This document shows positions 33,436 to 43,028 of a DNA stretch of 64,000 nucleotides, piece after piece (position 1 is the stretch's first letter; the number at the start of each line of letters is the position of its first letter). The DNA is from Natronosalvus sp042663485. Its GTDB lineage: Archaea > Halobacteriota > Halobacteria > Halobacteriales > Natrialbaceae. Position numbers and translations under genes: made by a program. The notes beneath the pieces are model-generated. The model searched no databases. It was given only the letters and a program-made list of their open reading frames with translations, and had not been told where the DNA came from. Location of the stretch: the NCBI GenBank assembly GCA_042663485.1, contig JBHTAF010000001.1, one strand, 5' to 3'.

Positions 33436-36400
33436 ATGGATTCGACGCTTCTAATTGGGCCACGACATCAGGCGCTGGAATCTCGAGCGTTTGACCTCGC
33501 TGATGACCTCGTCGGCGACGGACTCGGGAGCGTCCTCTACGTGACGCGGAACGACGCCCGCCGAAGTGACGTGGAGGACGCTTGGGCGAAAGACCACCGA
33601 CCGTTGCGGTTGCGAGCGGAGACCCTCGACGCAGTTGTTCTCGAGTGGCACGAGAAACTCGCCGGCCCGGTGGACCGCCTGTCAGGACAGTTGAATCGAC
33701 GCCTCGCGGAGTATGCTCTCGACGAAGCGACGACCGACGGGGAAGGCGCGCTGTCCGGTGAACCAGCGTCTGCGGCACTCGCTGACGCGTTCAGTAGCCG
33801 GTTTTCGCTCTTTGACGAAGCTGGACTTGCAACGGCAGACGAACTCGCATCGGAGTTTGACGAATCGCTACTGGATGAGCGCATCGCCGAAGCGACGGTA
33901 AGCGCGTATCGCCACTACAACGACCTCCGAAGTAAATCGGTCGACGACTGGACGCTCACACGCGGGGAACTCGTTCGGACGGTCCTCGAATCCGAACGAT
34001 CGCTGGCGGCCCTCTCACCGGAGGTCGACGTCGTCATTATCTCGGGCTTCTACGAGTTCCGACCGGTCGAGCGCGCACTCTTCGAACGAATCACGGACGC
34101 GTTCGATACGATTGCAGTGCTGCCACGTCACCAGCCCGGAACGGCGAGCGTCGATGCCGTGACAACAGAGGCACTCGACGTGTACGCCGATCTCGGATAC
34201 GAATTTGAGGGAGTTGCCGATTCGACGACGCTCACCGATATTACGGCCGAGATGTACCAGCCGAACCCCGACATCGTTAGCGCTGGAGATTGGTTGGTCT
34301 GGAGGGAGTTACCGACACCTGAACGTGAAATCCGGTTCGTCGCCCGAGAACTCCGGAGCGAACTCGCTGCTGGCCGCGACCCGGACGAGCTAGCGGTCGT
34401 CATTCCGGGAGTGGATACGTACGCCGGATACGTCGAGGACGTGTTCGACACGTTTGAGGTACCCTACGCGATGACGGCCGCATCGCAACTGAACCGTACG
34501 TTCGCAGGGAGCGTCGTACACGACCTACTTGCACTCGCCGAACCAGATCCACGAGCGGAGGAACTGACGTCGCTGCTGGCGAACCCGCTGACGTCGGTTC
34601 TCCCGGCAGCGCGTGCGAATGCGATCACTGCCGAGACGCGTCGCAGAGAGACCGTCTCACTGGAGTCGGTCCTCCACACCGTAGACCAAGACACCTCGCG
34701 TCCGATGAACGAATTACTCGAGACCCTACAGGGACTGCGAACGGATGACGTAGACGTTGCAGTAGCGACGTTGCGTCGACTGTTGACTGACGAACTCGGC
34801 GTTAAGGAGGCAATTGACGAGTACGCAACCGGCGCCGAGAGGAAACTCGAGGAGCGGGCGTACGCGCTCATCGAGGAAGTGTTCGACTCCTTTGAGACGA
34901 TGTCGCCACTCGACACTGAGCTATCACCGTTAGCGTTGCTCACGCGAGCGTTCGATGGGATCCCACTCCGAGTCCCGCATCGCGGAGCGGGTGGGAGCGT
35001 ACCGGTGATGGGGATGCTCGATGCGCGAATGCGAGCGTTCGAGAAAGTGTTCGTCGTGGGGTTGACCGCCGGCCAGTTCCCATCGATACCGAACCGGCCA
35101 GCGTTCTTCGAGGAGATGACTGACGCGCATCCGGAGCTGGATACGGGCGATGAGCAACTTCGCGGCCGATATCTCTTTGCGACGCTGCTCGCTAACGTCG
35201 ACGCCGTCACACTAACGACACCGAAATCGGGCGCCGGCGACGACGCGATCGTTCGGTCCCCCGTGCTGGACGAACTCCAGCGCGTCACGGAGATCGAACC
35301 TGTGGAGGGGATCGACGAACGGATCAGTTCGCACGAAGATAGTTACCGCTACATCGCAGACTGCCACGATCCACACACGGCGATCGACCATTTCGCCGAG
35401 CGGGATGTCCTCTCGACTGCTCAAACGACGCGCCTCGCTCGCGGGTTCGAATGTGCGGATAATCGAAGCCAGGCAACGTTCACGCCACACGACGCGATTC
35501 TCGAGGCCGAAACCGTACGCAAGGTGTATCCCTCGTCTGCGCGAGAGCCCTACAGCGCGAGTCGCCTCGAACGATACGTCGAGTGTGGGTTCAAATTCTA
35601 TGCGGAAAATGTACTGGGCCTCGAGGAACCGGATGACGTATCGGTGACGCCGGACCCGCTCGAGACCGGGAGTTACGTCCACGACGTATTCGAGCGGTTC
35701 TACGCCGACCTCCATGCAGACGCCGACGACGAGGTCGATCTCGCGGCGTACGACCGCGAAGAACTCGAGACACACCTGCTCGAGGTCGCTTTCGACGAGC
35801 TCGAACAGGCGGATTTCGCCTACGAAGGCGTGTTTTACGAGCGCTGGCTAACTGAACTGTTTGCCGGTCTGGGGGACACGGACACGAATCCGTACGTAGT
35901 CAGTCATCGACCACACGAAGCGCCGGAACATGGATTGTTCGCCTCGTTCCTCGATACGGAACTCGACCGGAGCGGTGACAGTCAGCCGACGTGGTTCGAA
36001 CGACCGTTCGGCGAGGGATTACCCGATCCGGATACCGTCCCGTTCGAGGTCGAACGGCCGGATGGTTCGTCGATTGCTGTTCGAGGTTATATCGACCGAG
36101 TTGATGTCGCTACTACTGACGAGTCAGAACGGCTGACGCTGTACGATTACAAGACCGGAAGGGTGCCGTACATGACGACAACGACCGGCGGCACGACGTT
36201 CCAGCTCCCGATTTACCTGTTAGCTGCGGATGCGGTGTTGGGTAACGGCGAGTTCGACGAAGCGGCGCTCTCGGCGACGTACTATCAGGCTCGACCTCCG
36301 AACGACGTGCGGGTTCTCCGTGGCATCGAATCAAAGTTCGATTCGCAGGCTGAGCTACGTCGGTTCCTCACCGACGTGGTCCCCGAGTGGCTCGGAACGA

Positions 36401-36612
36401 TCGATGACGCGATCGCAAATGGGCGCTTCCACACGACCTTGCTCTCGGATCGTGAAGCCAACTGTACCTACTGTGAGTACCGTCGCGTTTGTGACGTTCG
36501 TCACCATCGGAAACGTGATACTATCGACGTCGCTCGTGACGAGGAAGCGACGTACGTGCCGTTACGCGTTCAGGACGAACGCGACCTCGAGGAGGTGATG
36601 GCCGATGACTGA
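33436..36612 (+). CDS. addB: AddB-like helicase-nuclease subunit
   Basis: A 1058-residue protein of the AddB/RexB type with an inactive-looking helicase part. The N-terminus (STLLIGPRHQALESRAFD) lacks a GKT/S Walker A. The PD-(D/E)XK nuclease is C-terminal: Asp904 and Lys906 in LYDYKTG, then QLPIYLLAAD. Cys717 (YVECGFKFY) together with Cys1010, Cys1013 and Cys1019 (CTYCEYRRVC) make the four ligands of the AddB-type [4Fe-4S] staple. It overlaps the addA-like start by 8 nt. The pair would resect double-strand breaks and degrade foreign linear DNA. Confidence 0.85.
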   Translation: MDSTLLIGPRHQALESRAFDLADDLVGDGLGSVLYVTRNDARRSDVEDAWAKDHRPLRLRAETLDAVVLEWHEKLAGPVDRLSGQLNRRLAEYALDEATTDGEGALSGEPASAALADAFSSRFSLFDEAGLATADELASEFDESLLDERIAEATVSAYRHYNDLRSKSVDDWTLTRGELVRTVLESERSLAALSPEVDVVIISGFYEFRPVERALFERITDAFDTIAVLPRHQPGTASVDAVTTEALDVYADLGYEFEGVADSTTLTDITAEMYQPNPDIVSAGDWLVWRELPTPEREIRFVARELRSELAAGRDPDELAVVIPGVDTYAGYVEDVFDTFEVPYAMTAASQLNRTFAGSVVHDLLALAEPDPRAEELTSLLANPLTSVLPAARANAITAETRRRETVSLESVLHTVDQDTSRPMNELLETLQGLRTDDVDVAVATLRRLLTDELGVKEAIDEYATGAERKLEERAYALIEEVFDSFETMSPLDTELSPLALLTRAFDGIPLRVPHRGAGGSVPVMGMLDARMRAFEKVFVVGLTAGQFPSIPNRPAFFEEMTDAHPELDTGDEQLRGRYLFATLLANVDAVTLTTPKSGAGDDAIVRSPVLDELQRVTEIEPVEGIDERISSHEDSYRYIADCHDPHTAIDHFAERDVLSTAQTTRLARGFECADNRSQATFTPHDAILEAETVRKVYPSSAREPYSASRLERYVECGFKFYAENVLGLEEPDDVSVTPDPLETGSYVHDVFERFYADLHADADDEVDLAAYDREELETHLLEVAFDELEQADFAYEGVFYERWLTELFAGLGDTDTNPYVVSHRPHEAPEHGLFASFLDTELDRSGDSQPTWFERPFGEGLPDPDTVPFEVERPDGSSIAVRGYIDRVDVATTDESERLTLYDYKTGRVPYMTTTTGGTTFQLPIYLLAADAVLGNGEFDEAALSATYYQARPPNDVRVLRGIESKFDSQAELRRFLTDVVPEWLGTIDDAIANGRFHTTLLSDREANCTYCEYRRVCDVRHHRKRDTIDVARDEEATYVPLRVQDERDLEEVMADD

Positions 36613-39600
36613 GAACTCCGGTGAGATTCAGCTGACGCCTGAACAGCAAGATTCCCTCGTCCTGGATCGAAACGTCGCCATCACTGCTGGCGCCGGAACG
36701 GGGAAGACCACCGCATTGACCGAGCGATACGTGACGGTACTCGAGGCGAATCCAGCGCTGACACCCGAGAACATCGTGACGATCACGTTCACCCGAAAAG
36801 CAGCGGCTGAGTTGACCGAGCGAGTGCGAGAGGAGGTGTACGACCGACTCGCAGCCGCTGGATCCGACGACGCGTATCACCGGTGGCGTGACGTCCTCGA
36901 CGACCTCGAGAACGGATACGTTCACACGATCCACGCGTTTTGTGCTCGACTGCTCAAAGAACACGCCGTTGAAGCGCCTGTCCCGCTCGGGTTCGACGTC
37001 CTCGACGAAGAAGGCACATCGATTCTGCAGCGCGAAGTCGTAACGGAGTTTCTCGAACGGAATCAGACGGACGACGACGTCGTCCTTCTCGCACAGCTGT
37101 GGGGACCGAGTCAGTTACGCTCGATTCTCGCGGGACTCCTTGATGACCGGCCGCGAAGTGGGGCGGTGCTCGAGTACTGGCGGGACGCTGACGTTGACTC
37201 GTACGTCGCCTGCCTGTGGGACGTTGCGTGTGAACTCGATGCCGACGAGGTTCGTGCCACGCTCTACGATGATGGATTGCTCACGCAACTGGAGCAACTC
37301 CATGGCCGAGTGCCACCGGACCACGCTGTCAGTGATAGCACTGGTCTCCATGCACTCGAAGTGATCAGCGAGATCGTCGACCAGCTACCCGAGGCGGCTG
37401 CAACGGACGATGAGACTTCTCGGCCCTATCTGCGAGCCGTCGCCGATCTGTATGCCCTGTGTGAGAAGAAAAACGGCGGGCTGTACAGTAGCTCCGGCTA
37501 TATCGTGGGGAGTCGAGACGAGTGGGGTGACCACAGTGACGTGTATGATGATCTCAAAGAGGTCCTCAATACGGTGATCGATGCGGTCGAACCGTACGAA
37601 GACGCAGTTGAGACGACGCCTGGAACGCTCGAGGAGGCCAGCGCCCACTATACGCTTGCGTTACTCCGCGTCTTCGATCGGGTGAACGAACGCTACGTCG
37701 AGGCCAAAGCCAAGCGTGACGCACTCGATTTCCAGGACATCATCGAAACGACGATCGATTTCCTGGACGAACACGACGAGGTTCGTGCTCGAGTGCAGGA
37801 TCAGTTTGCCGCGGTGATGGTCGATGAATTCCAGGATACCGACCCGCACCAGTGGCGATTAGTGAAACTGCTCGCCGGCGTTGATTCAGGGAGTGCGACG
37901 AACGTCTTTCTGGTCGGCGACGAAAAACAGAGCATCTACGGGTTCCGCGGAGCAGACGTCACGACGTTCGGAACGGCACGCAGCGAACTACAATCGGTGA
38001 ACGAGGCCCTCGGACTCGATGACGTGCCAGCGTCGGAGAGTGGTGCAGACAGTCCGACGTCGCTCGAACTCTCGGGAAACTTCCGTACACTGGACGAGCC
38101 GCTGTCGTTTTGTAACGAACTGTTCGACCAGTTATTCTGCCCGGAAGGTGACGAACACGAACCCTTCGAGGCAATGCCCCAGCCGCTCTCGATGGAACGC
38201 GACCGAATCGATGATGTTGACGGACTCAGTGGCAGTGTCGAATACCTCCCTGTTCCGGACGATGCCGAAGTTGCACAGGCACTTCTCGGAGACGAACATC
38301 CAGTTACTGACGGGGTCCAGGATCATCGAATCGAGGCCGAAGCGCGAGCGCTCGCTGCACGGTTGACCCACCTCTTTGACGACCCGCCACACGTCCAGGA
38401 TCAGGAAGATGGCGAGCATCGTCCCGCACACCCAGATGACGTCGCGATTCTCCTTCGTCGACGCACCCATCTCGATCGGTACCAGCGAGCACTCGACGAG
38501 TGCGCCATCCCGTACACGGTTATCGGCGGGACTGGCTTCCACGAGACGCCGGAGATCCAGGCACTGACCAATCTCTTGCGTGTCCTTGGTGATCCGAACG
38601 ATGGCGTCTCCCTGTACGGCGTCCTTCGATCCCCGCTGTTCGGCTTCACGGACGATCAGCTCGCGCCAGTCGTTGCTGACGCGGATTCCGTCTGGGACGC
38701 ACTCGAAGACACCGACGATCCACAGCTCACCGATGCGTTCGAACTGTTACGGGAATGGCGTGCGTTGAGCGGGTGTGGGACGCCAGATGAGGATGGCGTG
38801 CTCCCGTGGCATCGCGTAATCTCGCGCGTTATCGATGAAACCGGCTATCTGGCTAGTGTGAGCGCCGATGAACGCGGCAAACAAGCGGTTGTGAACGTCG
38901 AGAAATTCCGTGATCAGGTTCGAACCTGGAGCGAAAACGGAATCAATACGGCCGCTGGGCTGCTGCATCGGATCGACCGGCAAGCAGAGGCCAGCGCACG
39001 CGAAGGCGAAGCCGAGATTCCCGGCGACGCTGACGGTGTGCGCCTCATGACGATCCACACAGCCAAAGGGCTGGAGTTCCCGATCGTAGCGATCCCGGAT
39101 ATCGGCTCCAAGCACAACTTCGGTCGGAGTATCGACGATTACGGCTACGTCCAACTCGTCGATGGATCCGGTGAGAGACCGCCGCTCCCTGCCGTCGCTG
39201 GCCCAGATCCCGATGATGCCTTTTCCGTCGAGAAGACGGCCGCACACGAGTACGCCACTCGTGTAACTCGCCCTCAGGAACGAGCGGAAGCAAAACGATT
39301 GCTCTACGTTGCCTGTACCAGAGCGCGCGATCACCTCCTGCTCTGTGGAACGCACGATCTGTCTACCGATGCGGGAGCGGAGACGCTCACGGTCGGTGAC
39401 GCCGACGACTTCGACGAGGCGAAACGGTGGCGTGACTGGGTACAACCCGTGTTACTCGAGCAAGAGGGACTTCTCAGAGATGCCTTCCATTACGGAGCCG
39501 CTACCGGTCAGCTGGGAGAGACGAGGTATACGGTACGCACCCCGCCACGTCCAGTGTCCTGGCAAGCGGAGACTGACGAGACGGATCCAGTACCTGAGAT

Positions 39601-40264
39601 CACGAGAGCCACGATTCCGGACGCTGAACCCGCCATACGGATTTCGGCGACAGCGCTCGTCCAGGCCGTCGCCGATCACCGTCATGGGACCAGTGGTTCT
39701 AACGATCGATCATCGTCGTCTGCGCCTGGACTGGAACCGACCACCTTCGGGACCGTCGTTCACCGCCTCGCCGAATTGCGACCACCACAAGACGACTGGC
39801 AAGCGTTTACTGACCGCGTCAGCGCAATAGCTGGCGACGAACCGACGCAAGCCGACCACGAGGCGATTCTGGAGCACGCGACAGACGCGATCTCGTTCGT
39901 CGAAGACCTCGAGGCTGCAGTCGAGCTCGAGGCTGCTTACGACGAGTACGCCGTGACGGCACGGCTCGACGAACACAAGATCGTCGGCGACATCGACCGG
40001 TTGCTCGTCACGCCCGATCGCTATCACATCGTTGACTACAAAACAAATGATCTGTCCAGCACCTCCACGTCGGAGTTGGCTACACACTATCGGCCACAAC
40101 TGCTGTCGTACGCACTCGCGCTCATGCAACACGACCCCGACCGTGAGGTTCGAGCGTCGTTGCGATTCACGGACGCTGGCGTGGCGGAAACCAGTACGTG
40201 GTCGCCTTTGGACGTAGATGTGGTCGAAAACGAACTCCGGTCAATGTTCGACTCACTCGAATAG
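36605..40264 (+). CDS. addA: AddA/RecB-like UvrD-family helicase-nuclease
   Basis: A 1219-residue SF1A helicase with fused nuclease. Walker A is TAGAGTGKTTALTERY with Lys34; motif Ia is TFTRKAAAELTERV; motif II is VMVDEFQDTDPHQW with Asp407; motif V-VI parts are LMTIHTAKGLEFPIV and RLLYVACTRARDHLLL. The C-terminal PD-(D/E)XK nuclease has GDIDRLLVTPD and IVDYKTND with Asp1144 and Lys1146. It is complete in length for AddA and works as a heterodimer with the upstream AddB-like subunit. The genes overlap, a sign of translational coupling. Confidence 0.9.
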   Translation: MTENSGEIQLTPEQQDSLVLDRNVAITAGAGTGKTTALTERYVTVLEANPALTPENIVTITFTRKAAAELTERVREEVYDRLAAAGSDDAYHRWRDVLDDLENGYVHTIHAFCARLLKEHAVEAPVPLGFDVLDEEGTSILQREVVTEFLERNQTDDDVVLLAQLWGPSQLRSILAGLLDDRPRSGAVLEYWRDADVDSYVACLWDVACELDADEVRATLYDDGLLTQLEQLHGRVPPDHAVSDSTGLHALEVISEIVDQLPEAAATDDETSRPYLRAVADLYALCEKKNGGLYSSSGYIVGSRDEWGDHSDVYDDLKEVLNTVIDAVEPYEDAVETTPGTLEEASAHYTLALLRVFDRVNERYVEAKAKRDALDFQDIIETTIDFLDEHDEVRARVQDQFAAVMVDEFQDTDPHQWRLVKLLAGVDSGSATNVFLVGDEKQSIYGFRGADVTTFGTARSELQSVNEALGLDDVPASESGADSPTSLELSGNFRTLDEPLSFCNELFDQLFCPEGDEHEPFEAMPQPLSMERDRIDDVDGLSGSVEYLPVPDDAEVAQALLGDEHPVTDGVQDHRIEAEARALAARLTHLFDDPPHVQDQEDGEHRPAHPDDVAILLRRRTHLDRYQRALDECAIPYTVIGGTGFHETPEIQALTNLLRVLGDPNDGVSLYGVLRSPLFGFTDDQLAPVVADADSVWDALEDTDDPQLTDAFELLREWRALSGCGTPDEDGVLPWHRVISRVIDETGYLASVSADERGKQAVVNVEKFRDQVRTWSENGINTAAGLLHRIDRQAEASAREGEAEIPGDADGVRLMTIHTAKGLEFPIVAIPDIGSKHNFGRSIDDYGYVQLVDGSGERPPLPAVAGPDPDDAFSVEKTAAHEYATRVTRPQERAEAKRLLYVACTRARDHLLLCGTHDLSTDAGAETLTVGDADDFDEAKRWRDWVQPVLLEQEGLLRDAFHYGAATGQLGETRYTVRTPPRPVSWQAETDETDPVPEITRATIPDAEPAIRISATALVQAVADHRHGTSGSNDRSSSSAPGLEPTTFGTVVHRLAELRPPQDDWQAFTDRVSAIAGDEPTQADHEAILEHATDAISFVEDLEAAVELEAAYDEYAVTARLDEHKIVGDIDRLLVTPDRYHIVDYKTNDLSSTSTSELATHYRPQLLSYALALMQHDPDREVRASLRFTDAGVAETSTWSPLDVDVVENELRSMFDSLE

Positions 40265-40291
40265 TTTACAGGTTTCAACTCACGGCGTTTC

Positions 40292-40711
40292 TTACCCACT
40301 TTCGTCAGCGGCGGAAACTGGTTCGAGTTCGTGCTGTTCGGTCCACACACCGAGATACCAGAAGACCGGGGCGAGATCCTGCGCCTTCTCCGTGGCATTG
40401 TATTCGACGCGGGGCGGGATCTCATTGTACGATTTCCGCGTCAGTAACCCGACCTCAGTCAGTTCCTCGAGGCGATTCGAGAGGGTGTTCGGCGCGATAT
40501 CGACTACTTTCTCCAGATCACTGAATCGCAATGGCCCCGCCCCGGTTGCAAACTGGTGAAGGATTACGATAGTGTGTTTCTTCCCCAGCAGGTTCAGGAG
40601 TGCAGACATCGTCTGATTGTCCACCGCTGCCTGTTCGGACCCGGGAGGCCGCGCCTGCTCGTTGGAGAGGATCGTCTCGAGAAACTCTTCAGCATGCGGT
40701 GGTTCGACCAT
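40292..40711 (-). CDS. HxlR-family transcription regulator
   Basis: A 139-residue winged-helix regulator: LLGKKHTIVILHQFATGAGP, LRFSDLEKVVDIAPNTLSNR and LEELTEVGLLTRKSYNEIPP, then RVEYNATEKAQDLAPVFWYL, all typical HxlR/DUF24. No Cys sits at the usual redox position near the N-terminus. It is divergent from the operon at 40.8 kb that includes a flavin reductase, a frequent HxlR target, so it probably controls that operon from the 130-bp gap. The short extended N-terminus is not part of the fold. Confidence 0.85.
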   Translation of the reverse strand: MVEPPHAEEFLETILSNEQARPPGSEQAAVDNQTMSALLNLLGKKHTIVILHQFATGAGPLRFSDLEKVVDIAPNTLSNRLEELTEVGLLTRKSYNEIPPRVEYNATEKAQDLAPVFWYLGVWTEQHELEPVSAADESG

Positions 40712-40839
40712 GCCACGATTATACCAGATGAAGCCGTATAACTTGTTCCTTCGAAGTCCCTAAGTAACGTAGTATTGAGTGAGCTACTTCATGGCTTCGA
40801 ACTTGATAGTATATTACTTCACCTGGTGTAGTACCAGAT

Positions 40840-41298
40840 ATGGCCTCAATCGAAGCCACCGACAACCCAGCCATCGAACCGTCGATCAGCCTGACCCGGA
40901 TCGCCGTCTACGGACTACTGGCGATCATCCTCACCAGCCTCGTCAACGGACTCATCCACGTCCTCGCGGTCACCGTATTCGACGTTCCGAATGTCTTCGC
41001 GCTCTGGTGGGAACCAGTTCTCATCGCCTCAACGGTCGGGGCGATCGGAGCAACCCTCGTGTACGGCGTTCTGACTCGGCTTTCGAGCCGACCGAACCGG
41101 ACCTTCACGACCGTCGCGGTAGTCGTGCTCGTCCTCTCGTTTGCTGGCCCAGTGAACGCATACCTGTCTCCACCACCCGACCTCGTTGACGCACCCTGGA
41201 CCGTGTTTGCCACGCTCGTCGTCATGCACGTGGCTGCCGCAGCCACCATTATCGGCGTGCTGACCCGCACCACGAACCAGGAGGTCGCATCCCGATGA
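40840..41298 (+). CDS. DUF6069-like four-helix membrane protein
   Basis: A 152-residue membrane protein with four segments: IAVYGLLAIILTSLVNGLIH, PVLIASTVGAIGATLVYGVL, TTVAVVVLVLSFAGPVNAYL and VFATLVVMHVAAAATIIGVL. Size and arrangement are those of the DUF6069 family, of unknown function. It is the first gene of a three-gene operon; its stop overlaps the next start by 4 nt (ATGA). The divergent HxlR gene probably regulates it. Confidence 0.75.
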   Translation: MASIEATDNPAIEPSISLTRIAVYGLLAIILTSLVNGLIHVLAVTVFDVPNVFALWWEPVLIASTVGAIGATLVYGVLTRLSSRPNRTFTTVAVVVLVLSFAGPVNAYLSPPPDLVDAPWTVFATLVVMHVAAAATIIGVLTRTTNQEVASR

Positions 41299-41909
41299 CG
41301 CCGACCGGTCGATCCAACCGTTCCACAGGCAAGGCCCGGCCACACGTCGTTGCCGTGTCTGGCAGTCGACGTGACGGGAGTTACACCCGGAGGGGACTCG
41401 AGGAGGCACTGGGTGGAAGTGAAGCAGCTGGCGGAACAACTGAGTTGCTAGACCTGGCAGACTTACAGCTCCCTCCGCTCGACCCGAGCACGGATCCACC
41501 GGGAGACAGCGAGACAGTGAGACGGACGATCCGTGAGGCTGATGCAGTCGTCCTCGGGACGCCTATGTATCACGGCTCGTATTCGGGTGTGTTGAAGAAC
41601 GCCCTCGACTACTGCAGGTTCGACGAGTTCGAAGACACGACCGTCGGCTTGCTCGTCGTTTCCGGCGGGGCATTTCCCATGCCAGCGCTCGATCATCTTC
41701 GCGCCGTTTGCAGGTCACTGAACGCCTGGGTGCTCCCGCATCAGGCAGCAGTCCCGCGGGCACGCTCCGCGTTCGATGAGAGCGGATTCACCGACGACGA
41801 TCTTCGAGATCGTGTTCGGACACTTGGTACACGTGCCGTCGAGTTTGCCGCAATCGAACCGGGACGAGCCCCGACAATTGTGTGTCAGGAGGTGGGACCC
41901 GAATCATGA
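41295..41909 (+). CDS. NAD(P)H-dependent FMN reductase
   Basis: A 204-residue flavodoxin-like flavoprotein. The phosphate-binding loop is VSGSRRDGSYTRRGLEEALG, and the flavin contact GTPMYHGSYSGVLKNALDYC is diagnostic of NADPH-dependent FMN reductases and azoreductase relatives. It probably reduces flavin, quinone or nitro-type compounds with NAD(P)H. It is central in an operon with ATGA overlaps at both ends, under probable control of the HxlR protein. Confidence 0.9.
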   Translation: MTPTGRSNRSTGKARPHVVAVSGSRRDGSYTRRGLEEALGGSEAAGGTTELLDLADLQLPPLDPSTDPPGDSETVRRTIREADAVVLGTPMYHGSYSGVLKNALDYCRFDEFEDTTVGLLVVSGGAFPMPALDHLRAVCRSLNAWVLPHQAAVPRARSAFDESGFTDDDLRDRVRTLGTRAVEFAAIEPGRAPTIVCQEVGPES

Positions 41910-42874
41910 CACTGCTTATCGCCACAGAGGACGGCGTCTACCGCTCACAACGCGGCGGTCTCGACGACGTCGAGCGGGTGCTTGATTCAGGGGTCACACT
42001 CGGCGTGCAGTCGTTCGACGAACACGGGACGTTCGCCACATCGAAAACTGGCCTGTACCGCTCTACAGATAGTGGGAGTACCTGGCGCCAGCTGGATGTA
42101 CCACGACCCGAGGTGTACGCCGTTGCGGTCAGCCCCGACGGCACCCGGCTGTACGTGGGCACACATCCAGCCCACCTCTACGTCTCAACCGATGAGGGAG
42201 ACACATGGACCGAGCTAGACGTATTTCAGGCGCTTCCCTCCCGCGATCGCTGGCACACGCCTCGTCATCGGGGGGAATCCCACGTCCGAAGCCTCAGTGT
42301 CTCCTCCGACGCTCCGAATCGCGTGGTCGCTGGCGTTGAAGTCGGCGGCATCCACGTCAGCGATGATAACGGCGAGACGTGGACCGAACGACGTGACGAT
42401 CTCCAAACCGTACGAGAAGACGATCTCCAGTACGATGTCCACCATCTGCTCGTCGTCTCCAGCGAGGAGTACGTCGTATCGTGTGGCGGTGGCCTCTATC
42501 GAACCCGCGATACCGGGTACTCGTGGACGCGGCTGGATACCGGACTGGACCAATCGTATTTCCAGGAGGCGTTTGCCCATCGGGGGACGTTGTTCGCTGC
42601 TGCTCAGACGCTCCCGCCAACCCTGCCAGCAGGAAGCAGGTACCGGAAACAGGACGTGAACGCTGCCCTGTTCGAATCCACGGACGGTGGAGACACGTTC
42701 GAGACCAAGTCGTATCCCGGTGCACCAGACGAGTTCATCTACGCCTGGACAGCAGTCGACGATCGGGTACTCGCTGGGACCACTGAGGGACGGGTGATCA
42801 TCCGTGAGGACGGCACCTGGACCTCGCTCGGCCACATTCCGGGCTGGATCCGGTCGCTTTCACACGACTCGTGA
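41906..42874 (+). CDS. Asp-box (BNR/sialidase-like) beta-propeller protein
   Basis: A 322-residue protein built of propeller blades with Asp-box motifs: STDSGSTWRQLD, STDEGDTWTELD, SDDNGETWTERR, TRDTGYSWTRLD and STDGGDTFETKS. It starts TLLIATEDGVYRSQRGG. There is no signal peptide and no catalytic Arg triad or Tyr/Glu of true sialidases is evident, so it is more likely a binding or scaffold propeller similar to the glycosyl-hydrolase-like BNR proteins of haloarchaea. It is the last gene of the HxlR-flanked operon. Confidence 0.8.
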   Translation: MTLLIATEDGVYRSQRGGLDDVERVLDSGVTLGVQSFDEHGTFATSKTGLYRSTDSGSTWRQLDVPRPEVYAVAVSPDGTRLYVGTHPAHLYVSTDEGDTWTELDVFQALPSRDRWHTPRHRGESHVRSLSVSSDAPNRVVAGVEVGGIHVSDDNGETWTERRDDLQTVREDDLQYDVHHLLVVSSEEYVVSCGGGLYRTRDTGYSWTRLDTGLDQSYFQEAFAHRGTLFAAAQTLPPTLPAGSRYRKQDVNAALFESTDGGDTFETKSYPGAPDEFIYAWTAVDDRVLAGTTEGRVIIREDGTWTSLGHIPGWIRSLSHDS

Positions 42875-43028
42875 CAGTGATAGCGAAGTGGATGAAGAGC
42901 ACTGATGGGTGCCGCCAAACAATTCTATTCCATCCCTCGTTTCTAGAGGATGATATTCGGAACGGTCATTCCAGCCATATTTGCAATCGCGGTGACCACG
43001 AGAGACACAAACCCGGTCATCGCAACGC

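Noticed and set aside
33436..40264. Long antisense frames across the helicase-nuclease genes
   Set aside because: They are Ser/Arg-rich shadows of the acidic AddB/AddA coding frames with no motif of their own.
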